Assembly: GCA_964618855.1 (NCBI GenBank)
Contig: CAZUCD010000009.1
Location: 1 to 43,973 of the forward strand
Reading direction: 5' to 3'
DNA length: 43,973 nt
From: CAZUCD01 sp964618855
GTDB taxonomy: Bacteria; Sumerlaeota; Sumerlaeia; SLMS01; JANRJK01
Below are positions 24,954 to 32,868 of this stretch, piece after piece (positions within the stretch are counted from its first letter, which is position 1; the number at the start of each line of letters is the position of its first letter). The notes beneath the pieces are model-generated. The model had not been told where the DNA came from and did not search any database. It worked only from the letters and a program-made list of their open reading frames with translations. Both the position numbers and the translations under genes were made by a program.

Positions 24954-26585
24954 ATGAGGACGGAACTGATCATCTTCGGGGGCGAGGACACCCGCGACCC
25001 CGATCATGCGGAGGAGCCCGGCACGGGGTTGCGGCTCCACGCAGTGGGGCTTCGCTGGAAGCGCGCCCTCGCCGTCAGTGCGGCGATGTGCTGGTTCGCG
25101 GCGCTGGCGCTCTGGCACCGAAACGTCGTCATCGACGATCCGTGGATATCCTTCCACTACGCGCGCAACCTGATCGAGGGGAACGGGCTCGTCCTGAATC
25201 CCGGGGAGCGTGTGGAAGGCTACTCGAACTTCCTGTGGGTGCTGCTCTCCGCGATCCCGATCAAGCTGGGCATCGAGCCGCTTGGGGCCATGCAGGCGCT
25301 CTCGTGGCTTTGTGCTGCGGCAGTGTTCTGGTTGCTCGCATTCCGCCTCCCATGGTTCGAGGATCGCGAGGGCGGCGGATTCGCGGCGGTGTTCCTGCTC
25401 GCCGGGGCGTACCCCTTTGCCGTGTGGGCGATGGGGGGATTGGAGACGGTCTTCTACGCGTTGCTGGTGCTGCTGGCGGGGGCTGTGGCGGCGGCTGTGG
25501 ATGACCGGGCCGGGGGGTGGCGCGCGGGCCTGATCGCAGGTCTGGCGCTGGCGGCCATCGCGATGACGCGACCCGAGGGTGCCATGTTTGCGGCGATACT
25601 GATCGGTGGCATCGCGTACAGGCTGCGGCGGGGTGAACACGTCGCGGCAGGACGGCTCGCCCTGGGGCTGGGCGTCTTCGCCGTCCTGTTCGGCGGGTAT
25701 CTCGCCTGGCGCCTCTCGTACTACGGCCACCTGCTGCCGAATTCGGCCACGGCGAAGCTTGGCGGGGGTCTGGCCTCCACGGTGCGCGCGGGGCATGCGT
25801 ACCTCTGGGGGTACTTCATGGGTGCGCCATTCCTCGTTGTGCTGGCCGCGGCGTGGGGATTCCTCCGCGCCTGGAGAGAGGAAGCCTCGCCCCTGCACAT
25901 GGCGTGCGCCGGGATCTGCGCGCTGCAGGTCGTGTTCATCCTCGGCGTGGGCGGGGACTGGATGCCGGGGTACAGGTTCATCGTGCCGATGCTGGCGCCG
26001 CTGTGCCTGTTGGCCGCGCACGGAGTCGCACCCCTGCCGTTGTTCGTCCGGGCGATGGCCGTCTGGTTCGTGCTGGTGGCCTCGCCCATCGAGGCCGGGC
26101 TGGACAAGGGCGGGGGTCCGGCGATCGGGCTGCGCTTCGCCAGATGGATGTGCGAGCGCCGACCCCTTGTCGAGCCGCTCTTGCGGATCGGCACCGACCT
26201 GCGCGTCATGGGCGGCCCGGGAGACACGGTCGCCATGAGCGAGGCCGGGGTCGTCCCCTACCTGTCACGGCTGCGCCTGATCGACATGCTCGGGCTGGTC
26301 GACCCCGAGATCGCGGCCAAGGAGGGCGGCCTCCACCAGAAGTTCGACGCGGCGAGCGTGCTCCGCCGCAGGCCCCGGTTCATACTGCTCGGGTACGCGA
26401 TCATCGACGGGGCGGAAAAACCCGCTTGGGCCTCGGACGCGGAGATGGCCGCGCACGCGGACTTCCGCCGAGACTACCGTCCAGTGCACCGATGGCCGCG
26501 GCGCATGGATCGGGGGGACCGCGTTCCGACCGACGGGGTGATGGTCCTTCACGAGCGCATCGAGGCGGAGTCCACCGCGCCTTGA
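24954..26585 (+). CDS. GT-C-type integral membrane glycosyltransferase
   Basis: A 543-residue polytopic protein with about 9-11 membrane helices and a C-terminal soluble part. The first loop carries the acidic motif VIDDPWISFHYARNLIEGNG, then GERVEGYSNFLW. This arrangement is characteristic of a large bacterial GT-C family that uses lipid-phosphate-linked sugars. It probably transfers a sugar to a surface polymer or lipid on the outer face of the inner membrane; substrate unknown. Its TGA overlaps the TTG start of the next gene by four-base TTGA, so the two are translationally coupled. The N-terminal about 40 residues look non-membrane; a later start cannot be excluded. Confidence 0.82.
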   Translation: MRTELIIFGGEDTRDPDHAEEPGTGLRLHAVGLRWKRALAVSAAMCWFAALALWHRNVVIDDPWISFHYARNLIEGNGLVLNPGERVEGYSNFLWVLLSAIPIKLGIEPLGAMQALSWLCAAAVFWLLAFRLPWFEDREGGGFAAVFLLAGAYPFAVWAMGGLETVFYALLVLLAGAVAAAVDDRAGGWRAGLIAGLALAAIAMTRPEGAMFAAILIGGIAYRLRRGEHVAAGRLALGLGVFAVLFGGYLAWRLSYYGHLLPNSATAKLGGGLASTVRAGHAYLWGYFMGAPFLVVLAAAWGFLRAWREEASPLHMACAGICALQVVFILGVGGDWMPGYRFIVPMLAPLCLLAAHGVAPLPLFVRAMAVWFVLVASPIEAGLDKGGGPAIGLRFARWMCERRPLVEPLLRIGTDLRVMGGPGDTVAMSEAGVVPYLSRLRLIDMLGLVDPEIAAKEGGLHQKFDAASVLRRRPRFILLGYAIIDGAEKPAWASDAEMAAHADFRRDYRPVHRWPRRMDRGDRVPTDGVMVLHERIEAESTAP

Positions 26586-27652
26586 AGACCGTCCTCTTCT
26601 ACTCCAAGACGCCGATGAACTACGTGATGTTCCGTCCCGTCGCGGAGGACCTGGCCCGCGATGGGCGGATCGACTTGCGCGTGCGCGGGGAGACCGAGGA
26701 CGGCAGCGACGCGCGCGGCGCATACGGGGCGCTGGGCGTGTCCCCGGACCGGTTGGCGGGGCGGCTGCGCTGCCAGTTCTCGCGCTTCGACCTCTACGTC
26801 AGCGCGGACTATCGCATCGCCGCGCGCCGGGCCGAAGCGAAGGTCCATGTCTTCCACGGAATCTCCTTCAAGGGGAAGGCCTACATGGACCACATCCTGC
26901 GCTATGATCGCGCATTCGTGATTGGGCCGTACCAGCGCAGGATGTTCGCCAAGCGCGGCATCATGCCGGAGGACGACCCGCGCATGGTGGACGTCGGCAT
27001 GCCCAAGACGGATGCATTGGTGGACGGCTCGCTTCGCCGGGATGACGTGCTGAGGGGCCTCGGGGTGGACCCCTCGACGAAGGTCGTCCTCTACGCGCCG
27101 ACCTGGCGGCGGGAGTCCTCGCTGAACCTCATGGGCGAGGAAGTCATACGCACCGTCGGATCGATGCAGGGCGTCACGCTCATCGTGAAGGTGCACGACC
27201 TGTGCATGAACCCCCGGACGAACGCGCGGGACTGGGGGGCGTGGCTTGGGGAGCAGGAGCGCGCCGGGGCCCCCTGGAAGTGGGCGCGCAACCACGATGC
27301 GACGCCGCTGCTTGCCGCCGCGGACCTGCTCATCAGCGACGCGTCCTCCGTCGCCAACGAGTTCCTCCTGTGCGACCGCCCGGTCGTCTTCATCGACGTC
27401 CCGGCGCTGTTCGGGAAGTACGCGGACCACATTGACCTTGAGACGTGGGGACGGAGGACGGGAAGTGTCGTGGTTTCCGCAGCGGAGCTTCCCGCCTGCA
27501 TCGAGGGGGAACTGGCCGATCCCGGCCGGCTCTCCGAAGTGCGCCGGGCGGCGGCGGCGGACTACTTCTACAATCCCGGGCGCGCGCGCCGGGCATCCGT
27601 CCTCGAGATGTACCGCACGCTTGGACTGGAGCCCCCGCCGAGCCCCGACTGA
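26582..27652 (+). CDS. CDP-glycerol glycerophosphotransferase-like protein
   Basis: A 356-residue protein of the TagB/TagF-like glycerophosphotransferase family, which transfers glycerol or ribitol phosphate from a CDP-alcohol to a polymer. Support comes from HVFHGISFKGKAY (about residues 89-101), VLYAPTWRRESS, IVKVHDL and the strongly diagnostic LLISDASSVANEFLLCDRPVVFID (about 247-270). The only start keeping the N-terminal strand is TTG 26582, overlapping the upstream stop; ATG 26615 would remove it. In a diderm the product is more likely a capsule, O-chain or phosphate-decorated glycan than teichoic acid. The next gene starts 10 bases downstream. Confidence 0.88.
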   Translation: MKTVLFYSKTPMNYVMFRPVAEDLARDGRIDLRVRGETEDGSDARGAYGALGVSPDRLAGRLRCQFSRFDLYVSADYRIAARRAEAKVHVFHGISFKGKAYMDHILRYDRAFVIGPYQRRMFAKRGIMPEDDPRMVDVGMPKTDALVDGSLRRDDVLRGLGVDPSTKVVLYAPTWRRESSLNLMGEEVIRTVGSMQGVTLIVKVHDLCMNPRTNARDWGAWLGEQERAGAPWKWARNHDATPLLAAADLLISDASSVANEFLLCDRPVVFIDVPALFGKYADHIDLETWGRRTGSVVVSAAELPACIEGELADPGRLSEVRRAAAADYFYNPGRARRASVLEMYRTLGLEPPPSPD

Positions 27653-27662
27653 GCCCGTGCAG

Positions 27663-28409
27663 ATGCCCGAGAAGCCACCCGTCCGAAGTGCGATCATCCT
27701 GGCCGCGGGCCGGGGGAGCCGCCTGGGGGGCAGCGAGGCCGGCATGTCCAAGGCGCTGTTGGACGTCGGGGGCGAAACCATCATCCGCTACCAGATGCGC
27801 AGGCTGCGCGAGTGCGGAGTCGACCGCCTCGCCGTGGTCACGGGGTTCCTCTCGGAGGCCGTGCGGGAGCACCTCTCCGGCGAGGGCGTCACGTGGTTCC
27901 ACAACGAGGACTACGCGACCACGAACAGCCTGCACTCGCTGCTGCTGGCGCGGCAGCACGCCATCGCGGGGACGCTTGTGCTCAACTCCGACGTGATCTT
28001 CCACGCGGACCTTCTGCGGCGCCTGCTGTCCGACCCGGGACCGAATGCCATCCTCGTGGACTTCGAGTCGGAACTCGGGGACGAGGAGATGAAGGTGAAG
28101 GTCAGGGACGGGGTCGTCTCGGCCATCTCGAAGGAGTTACCCGCCGAGCCGGGGATGGGCGAGAACCTCGGGATCATCCGCATCGGCGAACGGGACGCGC
28201 CAGCGTTCTTTGCGTGCGCGGAGGGCATCATCAAGGCGGGAGAGGCCCGCGCCTGGGCACCGCACTGCATTCACCGGCTCGTGGGGCGCGTGGCGTTCCG
28301 GGCGGTCCCCGTCGCGGGGCTGCCATGGACGGAGATCGACTTTCCCGAGGACCTTGCCCACGCGCGGAACGAAGTTCATCCGCTCTGCGTGGACGGTGCC
28401 CGCGCCTGA
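27663..28409 (+). CDS. sugar/alcohol-phosphate nucleotidyltransferase
   Basis: A 248-residue nucleotidyltransferase with the glycogen/LicC-type N-terminus AIILAAGRGSRLGG, Lys in SKALLDVGG, NEDYATTNSLHSLL and NSDVIF. NxxYxxTNSLxSL is typical of enzymes activating phosphocholine, aminoethylphosphonate or related phospho-alcohols with CTP. It likely supplies the activated precursor (a CDP-alcohol) for the upstream transferase; the substrate cannot be told from sequence. ATG 27663 is chosen; GTG 27657 two codons earlier is possible. Last gene of the plus-strand surface-polymer set, convergent with the pterin dehydratase. Confidence 0.88.
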   Translation: MPEKPPVRSAIILAAGRGSRLGGSEAGMSKALLDVGGETIIRYQMRRLRECGVDRLAVVTGFLSEAVREHLSGEGVTWFHNEDYATTNSLHSLLLARQHAIAGTLVLNSDVIFHADLLRRLLSDPGPNAILVDFESELGDEEMKVKVRDGVVSAISKELPAEPGMGENLGIIRIGERDAPAFFACAEGIIKAGEARAWAPHCIHRLVGRVAFRAVPVAGLPWTEIDFPEDLAHARNEVHPLCVDGARA

Positions 28410-28430
28410 CGCCTTCCGCTGTCCGGGGCG

Positions 28431-28736
28431 TCAGCCCTGTTCGGCGATCTGGTCGGCCTTCTTAGCCAACTTGATGTCGAGCGGCGTGACGCCCCCGCTC
28501 GAGTGCGTCCACGTCGCCACCTTCACCTTGCGCCAGGTCAGGTGCAGGTCGGGGTGGTGGTCCATTTCCTCGGAGGCCCTGGCGACGGCGGACAGGAACT
28601 CCAGGCCGTCCAAGTACGTCTTGAATTCATAGGTCTTGGCTATCTGCTTTGACTTCGCTTCCCAACCCGGCATGTCGATCAGGGCGTCGGTGAGCTCCGT
28701 TGCGGTGAGGAGCCGACGTTCTTCCGTGCGCGGCAC
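28431..28736 (-). CDS. pterin-4a-carbinolamine dehydratase
   Basis: Dehydrates 4a-hydroxytetrahydrobiopterin so the cofactor of aromatic amino acid hydroxylases can be recycled; in bacteria it may also act in molybdopterin or other pterin metabolism. The 101-residue protein has the family motif EEMDHHPDLHLTWRKV followed by THSSGGVTPLD. The start is GTG 28736, seven bases after GGAGG; this gives the usual family length, while an in-frame ATG at 28793 adds an unrelated leader. The ribosome-binding site lies within a perfect palindrome CCTCCATGGAGG (28744-28755). No phenylalanine hydroxylase gene is near. Confidence 0.92.
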   Translation of the reverse strand: MPRTEERRLLTATELTDALIDMPGWEAKSKQIAKTYEFKTYLDGLEFLSAVARASEEMDHHPDLHLTWRKVKVATWTHSSGGVTPLDIKLAKKADQIAEQG

Positions 28737-28854
28737 GGTAGAGCCTCCATGGAGGATTTCGACCCATAGGGTCCGTTGTCCCTTAACTGGCAATTCCTCC
28801 GGCCCGATGCAAGGGGGAAGGATGGGTTTCGCCGGGAAATCGGGTCGCGGTAAA

Positions 28855-28866
28855 GTGTGCGCACAC
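28855..28866. promoter_or_regulatory. palindrome GTGTGCGCACAC
   Basis: A perfect 12-base palindrome in the divergent region between the pterin dehydratase and the PEGA lipoprotein gene, about 40 bases before the TTGACA box listed next. Candidate operator. Confidence 0.3.
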
Positions 28867-28905
28867 GTTGTGGGACCGGGAGGGCTTCCGCCGCCAAACC
28901 CAAGG

Positions 28906-28935
28906 TTGACATCTCCGCGCCCCGGGGCCGATTAA
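28906..28935 (+). promoter_or_regulatory. promoter candidate for the PEGA-FHA kinase operon
   Basis: A perfect TTGACA (28906-28911), an 18-base spacer and GATTAA (28930-28935, 3 of 6). Transcription would start near 28942, 20-45 bases before the lipoprotein start. Confidence 0.5.
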
Positions 28936-28987
28936 GACTCGATAGAAGTCGAATCAAGCCACCATGGAACCACCGCTTTTTCAAGCG

Positions 28988-29395
28988 ATGACGCGCCCTT
29001 TCGCCCTGTTCCTCGTCCTGCTGACGGCGGTCCTCCCCTCGACGGGCTGCATCCGTTCGAAGGTGCTCGTGACCTCCGAGCCCCCCGGGGCCGTCGTGAC
29101 CATGAACGGATCCAACCTCGGCACGACCCCAACAGCCCGGCCGTTCGCATGGTATTGGTTCTACGATTTCGAGGCCCGGAAGGAGGGCTACGAGACCCGG
29201 TCGATCCGCAAGCGGTTCAGCCCGCCCTTCTACCTGATGCCCGGCCCCGACTTCATCCTCGAGCTGCTGCCCGTGAACATCCACGACACAAAGCGTGTGC
29301 ACTTCGTGCTGGAGCCCGCGCAGCCGCGCCCTGATCCCCTCTTCATCGACAAGCCCATCCGGGCAACCGCCTCCGCAGGGAACCCCACGCCATGA
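28988..29395 (+). CDS. PEGA-domain lipoprotein
   Basis: A 135-residue lipoprotein: signal peptide with lipobox LPSTGC, then a PEGA domain (VTSEPPGAVVTMNGSNLGTTPT), a small beta fold common in surface or kinase-linked proteins. The rest (RKEGYETRSIRKRF) fits a PEGA repeat end, and the C-terminal part is Pro-rich. ATG 28988 gives a canonical signal peptide; ATG 28964 would add eight residues including an acidic one. The stop codon overlaps the next start (ATGA), so it is translated together with the FHA-GAF histidine kinase and may be its envelope partner. Confidence 0.85.
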   Translation: MTRPFALFLVLLTAVLPSTGCIRSKVLVTSEPPGAVVTMNGSNLGTTPTARPFAWYWFYDFEARKEGYETRSIRKRFSPPFYLMPGPDFILELLPVNIHDTKRVHFVLEPAQPRPDPLFIDKPIRATASAGNPTP

Positions 29396-31104
29396 GCGAA
29401 TCCCCCGTTCAGCTCATCCCGAAGCATCCCCAGCCGGGATTCCCGGAGAAGTACGACATCAAGGACGGCCAGACGACCGTCGGGCGCCATCCCTCCAACA
29501 CAATCGTGCTGCCGTTCGAGTCGATCTCGCGCTTCCACGCGCGCATGGACCGCCGCGGCGATGTCTTCATCGTCCAGGACCTGAATTCGTCCAACGGCTC
29601 CTACGTCAACAACGAACGCATCACCCAGATGACCGTCCACCACGGCGACTTGGTGACGTTTGGCAACGTCGAGTTCGTCTTCGCCAACGAGGGCACCAAC
29701 TCAGGCGTCGCCACGCACCAGTCCAGCATCCGCGGCAAGGACATCGTGGACATCGCGGACGACGACGACCCGTCCGTCTCCTCCTCGCGCATGCAGTCGG
29801 TGAAGAAGGTCGAGGACGCGCAGAAGGACAAGAGCTCCGTCATCAGCAGCCTGGCCGACCGCAAGGCGGACAAGGCGACGCTGGTAAAGCTGAACGCGCG
29901 CCTGCGCGGGCTGTACGAGCTGTCGGAGATCCTGCGCCAGGGGCCCACCGACACGGAGGAGGGCATCCTGACCCGCGTGCTGGACGTCGTGCTTTCGGCG
30001 ATCAACGCGGACCGGGGCGTGATCCTGACGCGCTACTCCCCCGAGGCGGAGCAGTTCGACGTCGCCGCCGTCAAGTACGCCGACGCCCCGATCAACCCGC
30101 CCAAGGTCGTCGTATCGCGCACGATCCTCGAGCAGGTCCTCTCGCAGAAGGTCGCCATCCTCTCCAAGGACGCGCAGCAGGACGACCGGTTCGAGGCCAG
30201 CGAGTCGATCATCATGAGCCAGGTGCGGTCCACGATCTGCTGCCCGATGGTGATGGGCGGAAAGGTCATGGGGATCCTGCACCTCGACACGTCCTCGAAC
30301 GGCAAGTCCTTCGGGGACGACGACCTGGCGTTTGCAATGATCATCGCGAACGAGACGGGGATCGCGCTGGACAACATGCGGATGCGCAAGGCCGCGATGC
30401 ACCGCGAGAGGCTGGCCGCCGTGGGCGAGACCGTCGCCGGCATCAGCCACAACGTGAAGAACATCCTGCTCCTGTCGCAGGGGGGCGCCGAACTGCTGAC
30501 GCGCGCGCTCGAGAAGAACGACCTCGAGTCCGCGCAGGAGGCCTGGGGCGTCGTCCGGCGCGGCATCGACCGCATCGGCAACCTTGTGAGGGACATGCTC
30601 GAGTACTCCTCCAGCAAGAAGCCCTCGCTGCGCGAGGTTGACGTGAACGAGATGCTCTGCGGCATCGCGGAGGAGGTTGAGAAGGACCTCGTTAAGAAGA
30701 ACATAATGCTGGAGCTGGACCTCGACGAGCAGCTCCAGTCCTGGAAGGTGGACGAGTCCGGCATGCACCGCACGATGCTGAACCTGATCGTGAACGGCAT
30801 GGAGGCCATCACCCACCAGGAGGGCCGGATCCTGATTTCGACGTCCGTGCGCGACAGGTCGAAGCTCGTCGTCATGATCCGCGACAACGGCTGCGGCATC
30901 CCGCCGGAGAAGCTGGAGAAGGTCTTCTTCCCGTTCTTCACGACGAAGGGCTCCGCGGGGACCGGCCTCGGACTGCCGATGTGCAAGAAGTGCATCGAGG
31001 ACATGGGCGGCACGATGTCCGTCGAGTCCGAGGTGAACGTCGGAACCGTGTTCACGCTGATCGTGCCGGCAGAGTCGGGCAGGACGACCGAGGCGGAAGG
31101 ATGA
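29392..31104 (+). CDS. cytoplasmic histidine kinase with FHA and GAF domains
   Basis: A 570-residue soluble sensor kinase. The FHA domain (about 22-100: TVGRHPSN, SISRFHARM, NSSNGSYVNN) binds phosphothreonine, so it can read Ser/Thr kinase output. A linker leads to a GAF domain (about 165-325). The phospho-acceptor is His353 in AGISHNVKN. The ATPase domain has LNLIVNGMEAI, DNGCGIP and GTGLGLPMCKK. No membrane segment and no receiver domain. Fusions of FHA with a histidine kinase bridge Ser/Thr and two-component signalling; two Ser/Thr kinases lie in the same window. ATGA overlap with the PEGA lipoprotein gene. Confidence 0.93.
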   Translation: MSESPVQLIPKHPQPGFPEKYDIKDGQTTVGRHPSNTIVLPFESISRFHARMDRRGDVFIVQDLNSSNGSYVNNERITQMTVHHGDLVTFGNVEFVFANEGTNSGVATHQSSIRGKDIVDIADDDDPSVSSSRMQSVKKVEDAQKDKSSVISSLADRKADKATLVKLNARLRGLYELSEILRQGPTDTEEGILTRVLDVVLSAINADRGVILTRYSPEAEQFDVAAVKYADAPINPPKVVVSRTILEQVLSQKVAILSKDAQQDDRFEASESIIMSQVRSTICCPMVMGGKVMGILHLDTSSNGKSFGDDDLAFAMIIANETGIALDNMRMRKAAMHRERLAAVGETVAGISHNVKNILLLSQGGAELLTRALEKNDLESAQEAWGVVRRGIDRIGNLVRDMLEYSSSKKPSLREVDVNEMLCGIAEEVEKDLVKKNIMLELDLDEQLQSWKVDESGMHRTMLNLIVNGMEAITHQEGRILISTSVRDRSKLVVMIRDNGCGIPPEKLEKVFFPFFTTKGSAGTGLGLPMCKKCIEDMGGTMSVESEVNVGTVFTLIVPAESGRTTEAEG

Positions 31105-31173
31105 TCGCGTAGGACGCGGCAGACGCGGCCCCGCGCGGCCCCGGTTTCCGTACCCTCGACGCATGCCCCAAGG

Positions 31174-32823
31174 ATGACCAGGTCCCAGACACGACGTCCG
31201 GCCACGCTGATGGCCCTTTTGTTGGCGCTGTTCGCCGTCCTCGGTTCCGCACGCCTGCACGCCGATCCCGGCCCGTCCGCGTTCCCGCTCTACTACGAGT
31301 CCGAGGATTCCTCCGGCAACAAGCGGGACAAGGGCGCGATCTGGCCGTTCCTCCGCGACGACCGGACGACGGACACGCTGACGCTCGGGTTCCACCCCCT
31401 CGCCTCATACTACTACAACAAGACCACCGGCGCCTCGGGCTACGACGTGATCTGGCCGTTCTTCCGGTACCGGTTCAGGCCGAAGACCTTTGATTTTCGC
31501 AATTTCGGCACGTACACATTTTTCCCCCTTTTTTGGTCGGGCTGGGGGGACAAGAACGGGGAGACCGCGGGGACGACGATCTTCCTGCCGCTCTACTACC
31601 AGGGCTCGGACGGCGGCGACCGCAACTATGTGATCCTGCTGCCGCTGTTCTTCTACGGGAACAATGCGCACCTGCGATTTTTCCCCCGGTCGCGCGAATC
31701 GAATTTCTTCGCCATTTTCCCGATTTATGGTGATTTCAAGGCGCGCACGAGCAGGGTGAGCTTCGCGCTCTGGCCCCTGTACGTTAGGTCCGATACAGGA
31801 CCCGTCGGGGACAAGCGCTCGCTGACCTCGATTGCCTGGCCGATTTTCGGGTGGAGGAGCGGCAAGGACCTGTGGGGATTCCGCATATGGCCGCTTTTTT
31901 CGTATGGCGCGAAGAAGGGCGAGTTCAAACGCGCCTATTTCCTGTGGCCATTCGGCCACTGGCGGGACGGCCGCGTCTCGCGCAAGGACGCCTCGAACCA
32001 GCGCGTCCGCATTTTCTTTCCGCTCTACGTGGACTTCAAGCGGGAGAAATTCCATTTTTACAGCATTTTTCCGGCCTGTGCGCATGTGAAGACCAAGGGG
32101 CGCACGGTTCGCGGGTTCCTGATGGCGATTTTCAACATCGAGGACGACCGCCGCAAGGGCGTGCGCGACTACCGCTTCCTGTGGTTCCTGTTCCGCTACC
32201 GCGTGAAGATTCCCGCAACCGAGGCGGGTGTCCACAGCGACGCGCCCGAGAAGCGCGCCACCACAGGCATCGGCCTTTTCCCCCTCTACTGGTCCTTCGG
32301 AAGCGAGGAAAAGAAGACGCGGATCGTGATGTGGCCGATCTGGACCCAGAGGTATTGGAAGTACAGGGAGTACGAGCTCCACCGCACCCAGATTCCCATC
32401 CTCTACTCGAAGCGCAACCGGCACTATCCGGACGGCAAGCGCATGGGGACCGAGTTCTTCTTCCCGTTCTTCCAGCGCGCCTGGAAGGAGGACGGCAAGC
32501 AGCGCCTCAAGAGCTTCCACTTCTGGTTCCTGAAGGACATCGACGCGCTCGACCGCAACTGGTCCCCGATGTGGACATTCTACGAGCGATTCAGCGACGC
32601 GGAAACCGGGATGAAGCGCACGCGCGTCATGCGCGGCCTTTGGGATTCGGAGTCGAACGCGAGTGGTGCTTCGCGCTGGCGGTTCAACCTGCTGTTCTGG
32701 GACATGGGTGCGCGCCGCGGGGATGCCAAGGCCGGCAGCCACCTCGATGTGTTCTGGGGCATGTTCGGCACGAAGAGCGTTGACGGGAAGCGCAGGACGC
32801 GGATTTTCTGGGTGCCGCTCTGA
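31174..32823 (+). CDS. exported aromatic WPF/FPLY-repeat protein, family unknown
   Basis: A 549-residue exported protein with a signal peptide (about 1-31, MALLLALFAVLGSA core, LHA cleavage). The mature chain is almost entirely made of about 25 short units, roughly 20 residues each, centred on [IFL]-[WF]-P-[LFI]-[FYW], for example AIWPFLRDD, VIWPFFRYR, TIFLPLYYQG, FALWPLYVRS, RIWPLFSYG, RIFFPLYVDF, IGLFPLYWSF, IVMWPIWTQ. Strands would alternate with polar, often basic, turns. This fits an outer-membrane beta barrel or a beta solenoid; the last residues IFWVPL resemble a terminal beta signal. No named family is recognised. Many Phe codons are TTT, unlike the TTC preference nearby. Start could also be ATG 31210. 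Confidence 0.75.
   Translation: MTRSQTRRPATLMALLLALFAVLGSARLHADPGPSAFPLYYESEDSSGNKRDKGAIWPFLRDDRTTDTLTLGFHPLASYYYNKTTGASGYDVIWPFFRYRFRPKTFDFRNFGTYTFFPLFWSGWGDKNGETAGTTIFLPLYYQGSDGGDRNYVILLPLFFYGNNAHLRFFPRSRESNFFAIFPIYGDFKARTSRVSFALWPLYVRSDTGPVGDKRSLTSIAWPIFGWRSGKDLWGFRIWPLFSYGAKKGEFKRAYFLWPFGHWRDGRVSRKDASNQRVRIFFPLYVDFKREKFHFYSIFPACAHVKTKGRTVRGFLMAIFNIEDDRRKGVRDYRFLWFLFRYRVKIPATEAGVHSDAPEKRATTGIGLFPLYWSFGSEEKKTRIVMWPIWTQRYWKYREYELHRTQIPILYSKRNRHYPDGKRMGTEFFFPFFQRAWKEDGKQRLKSFHFWFLKDIDALDRNWSPMWTFYERFSDAETGMKRTRVMRGLWDSESNASGASRWRFNLLFWDMGARRGDAKAGSHLDVFWGMFGTKSVDGKRRTRIFWVPL
32778..32817 (+). repeat. direct repeat, copy A (3' end of WPF-repeat gene)
   Basis: The last 40 bases before the final codons of the WPF-repeat gene. 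The same 40 bases, with one substitution (C at 32791, A at 35019), recur at 35006-35045 in the same orientation. Confidence 0.9.
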
Positions 32824-32868
32824 TCTGGCAGGGTCACTCTGCCAAAGTGCCTGAGAGGAGGTCGGTCC

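Noticed and set aside
32824..32868. hairpin TGGCAG-ggtcact-CTGCCA as terminator of the WPF gene
   Set aside because: Six-base stem without a following T tract; kept only as a weak possibility.
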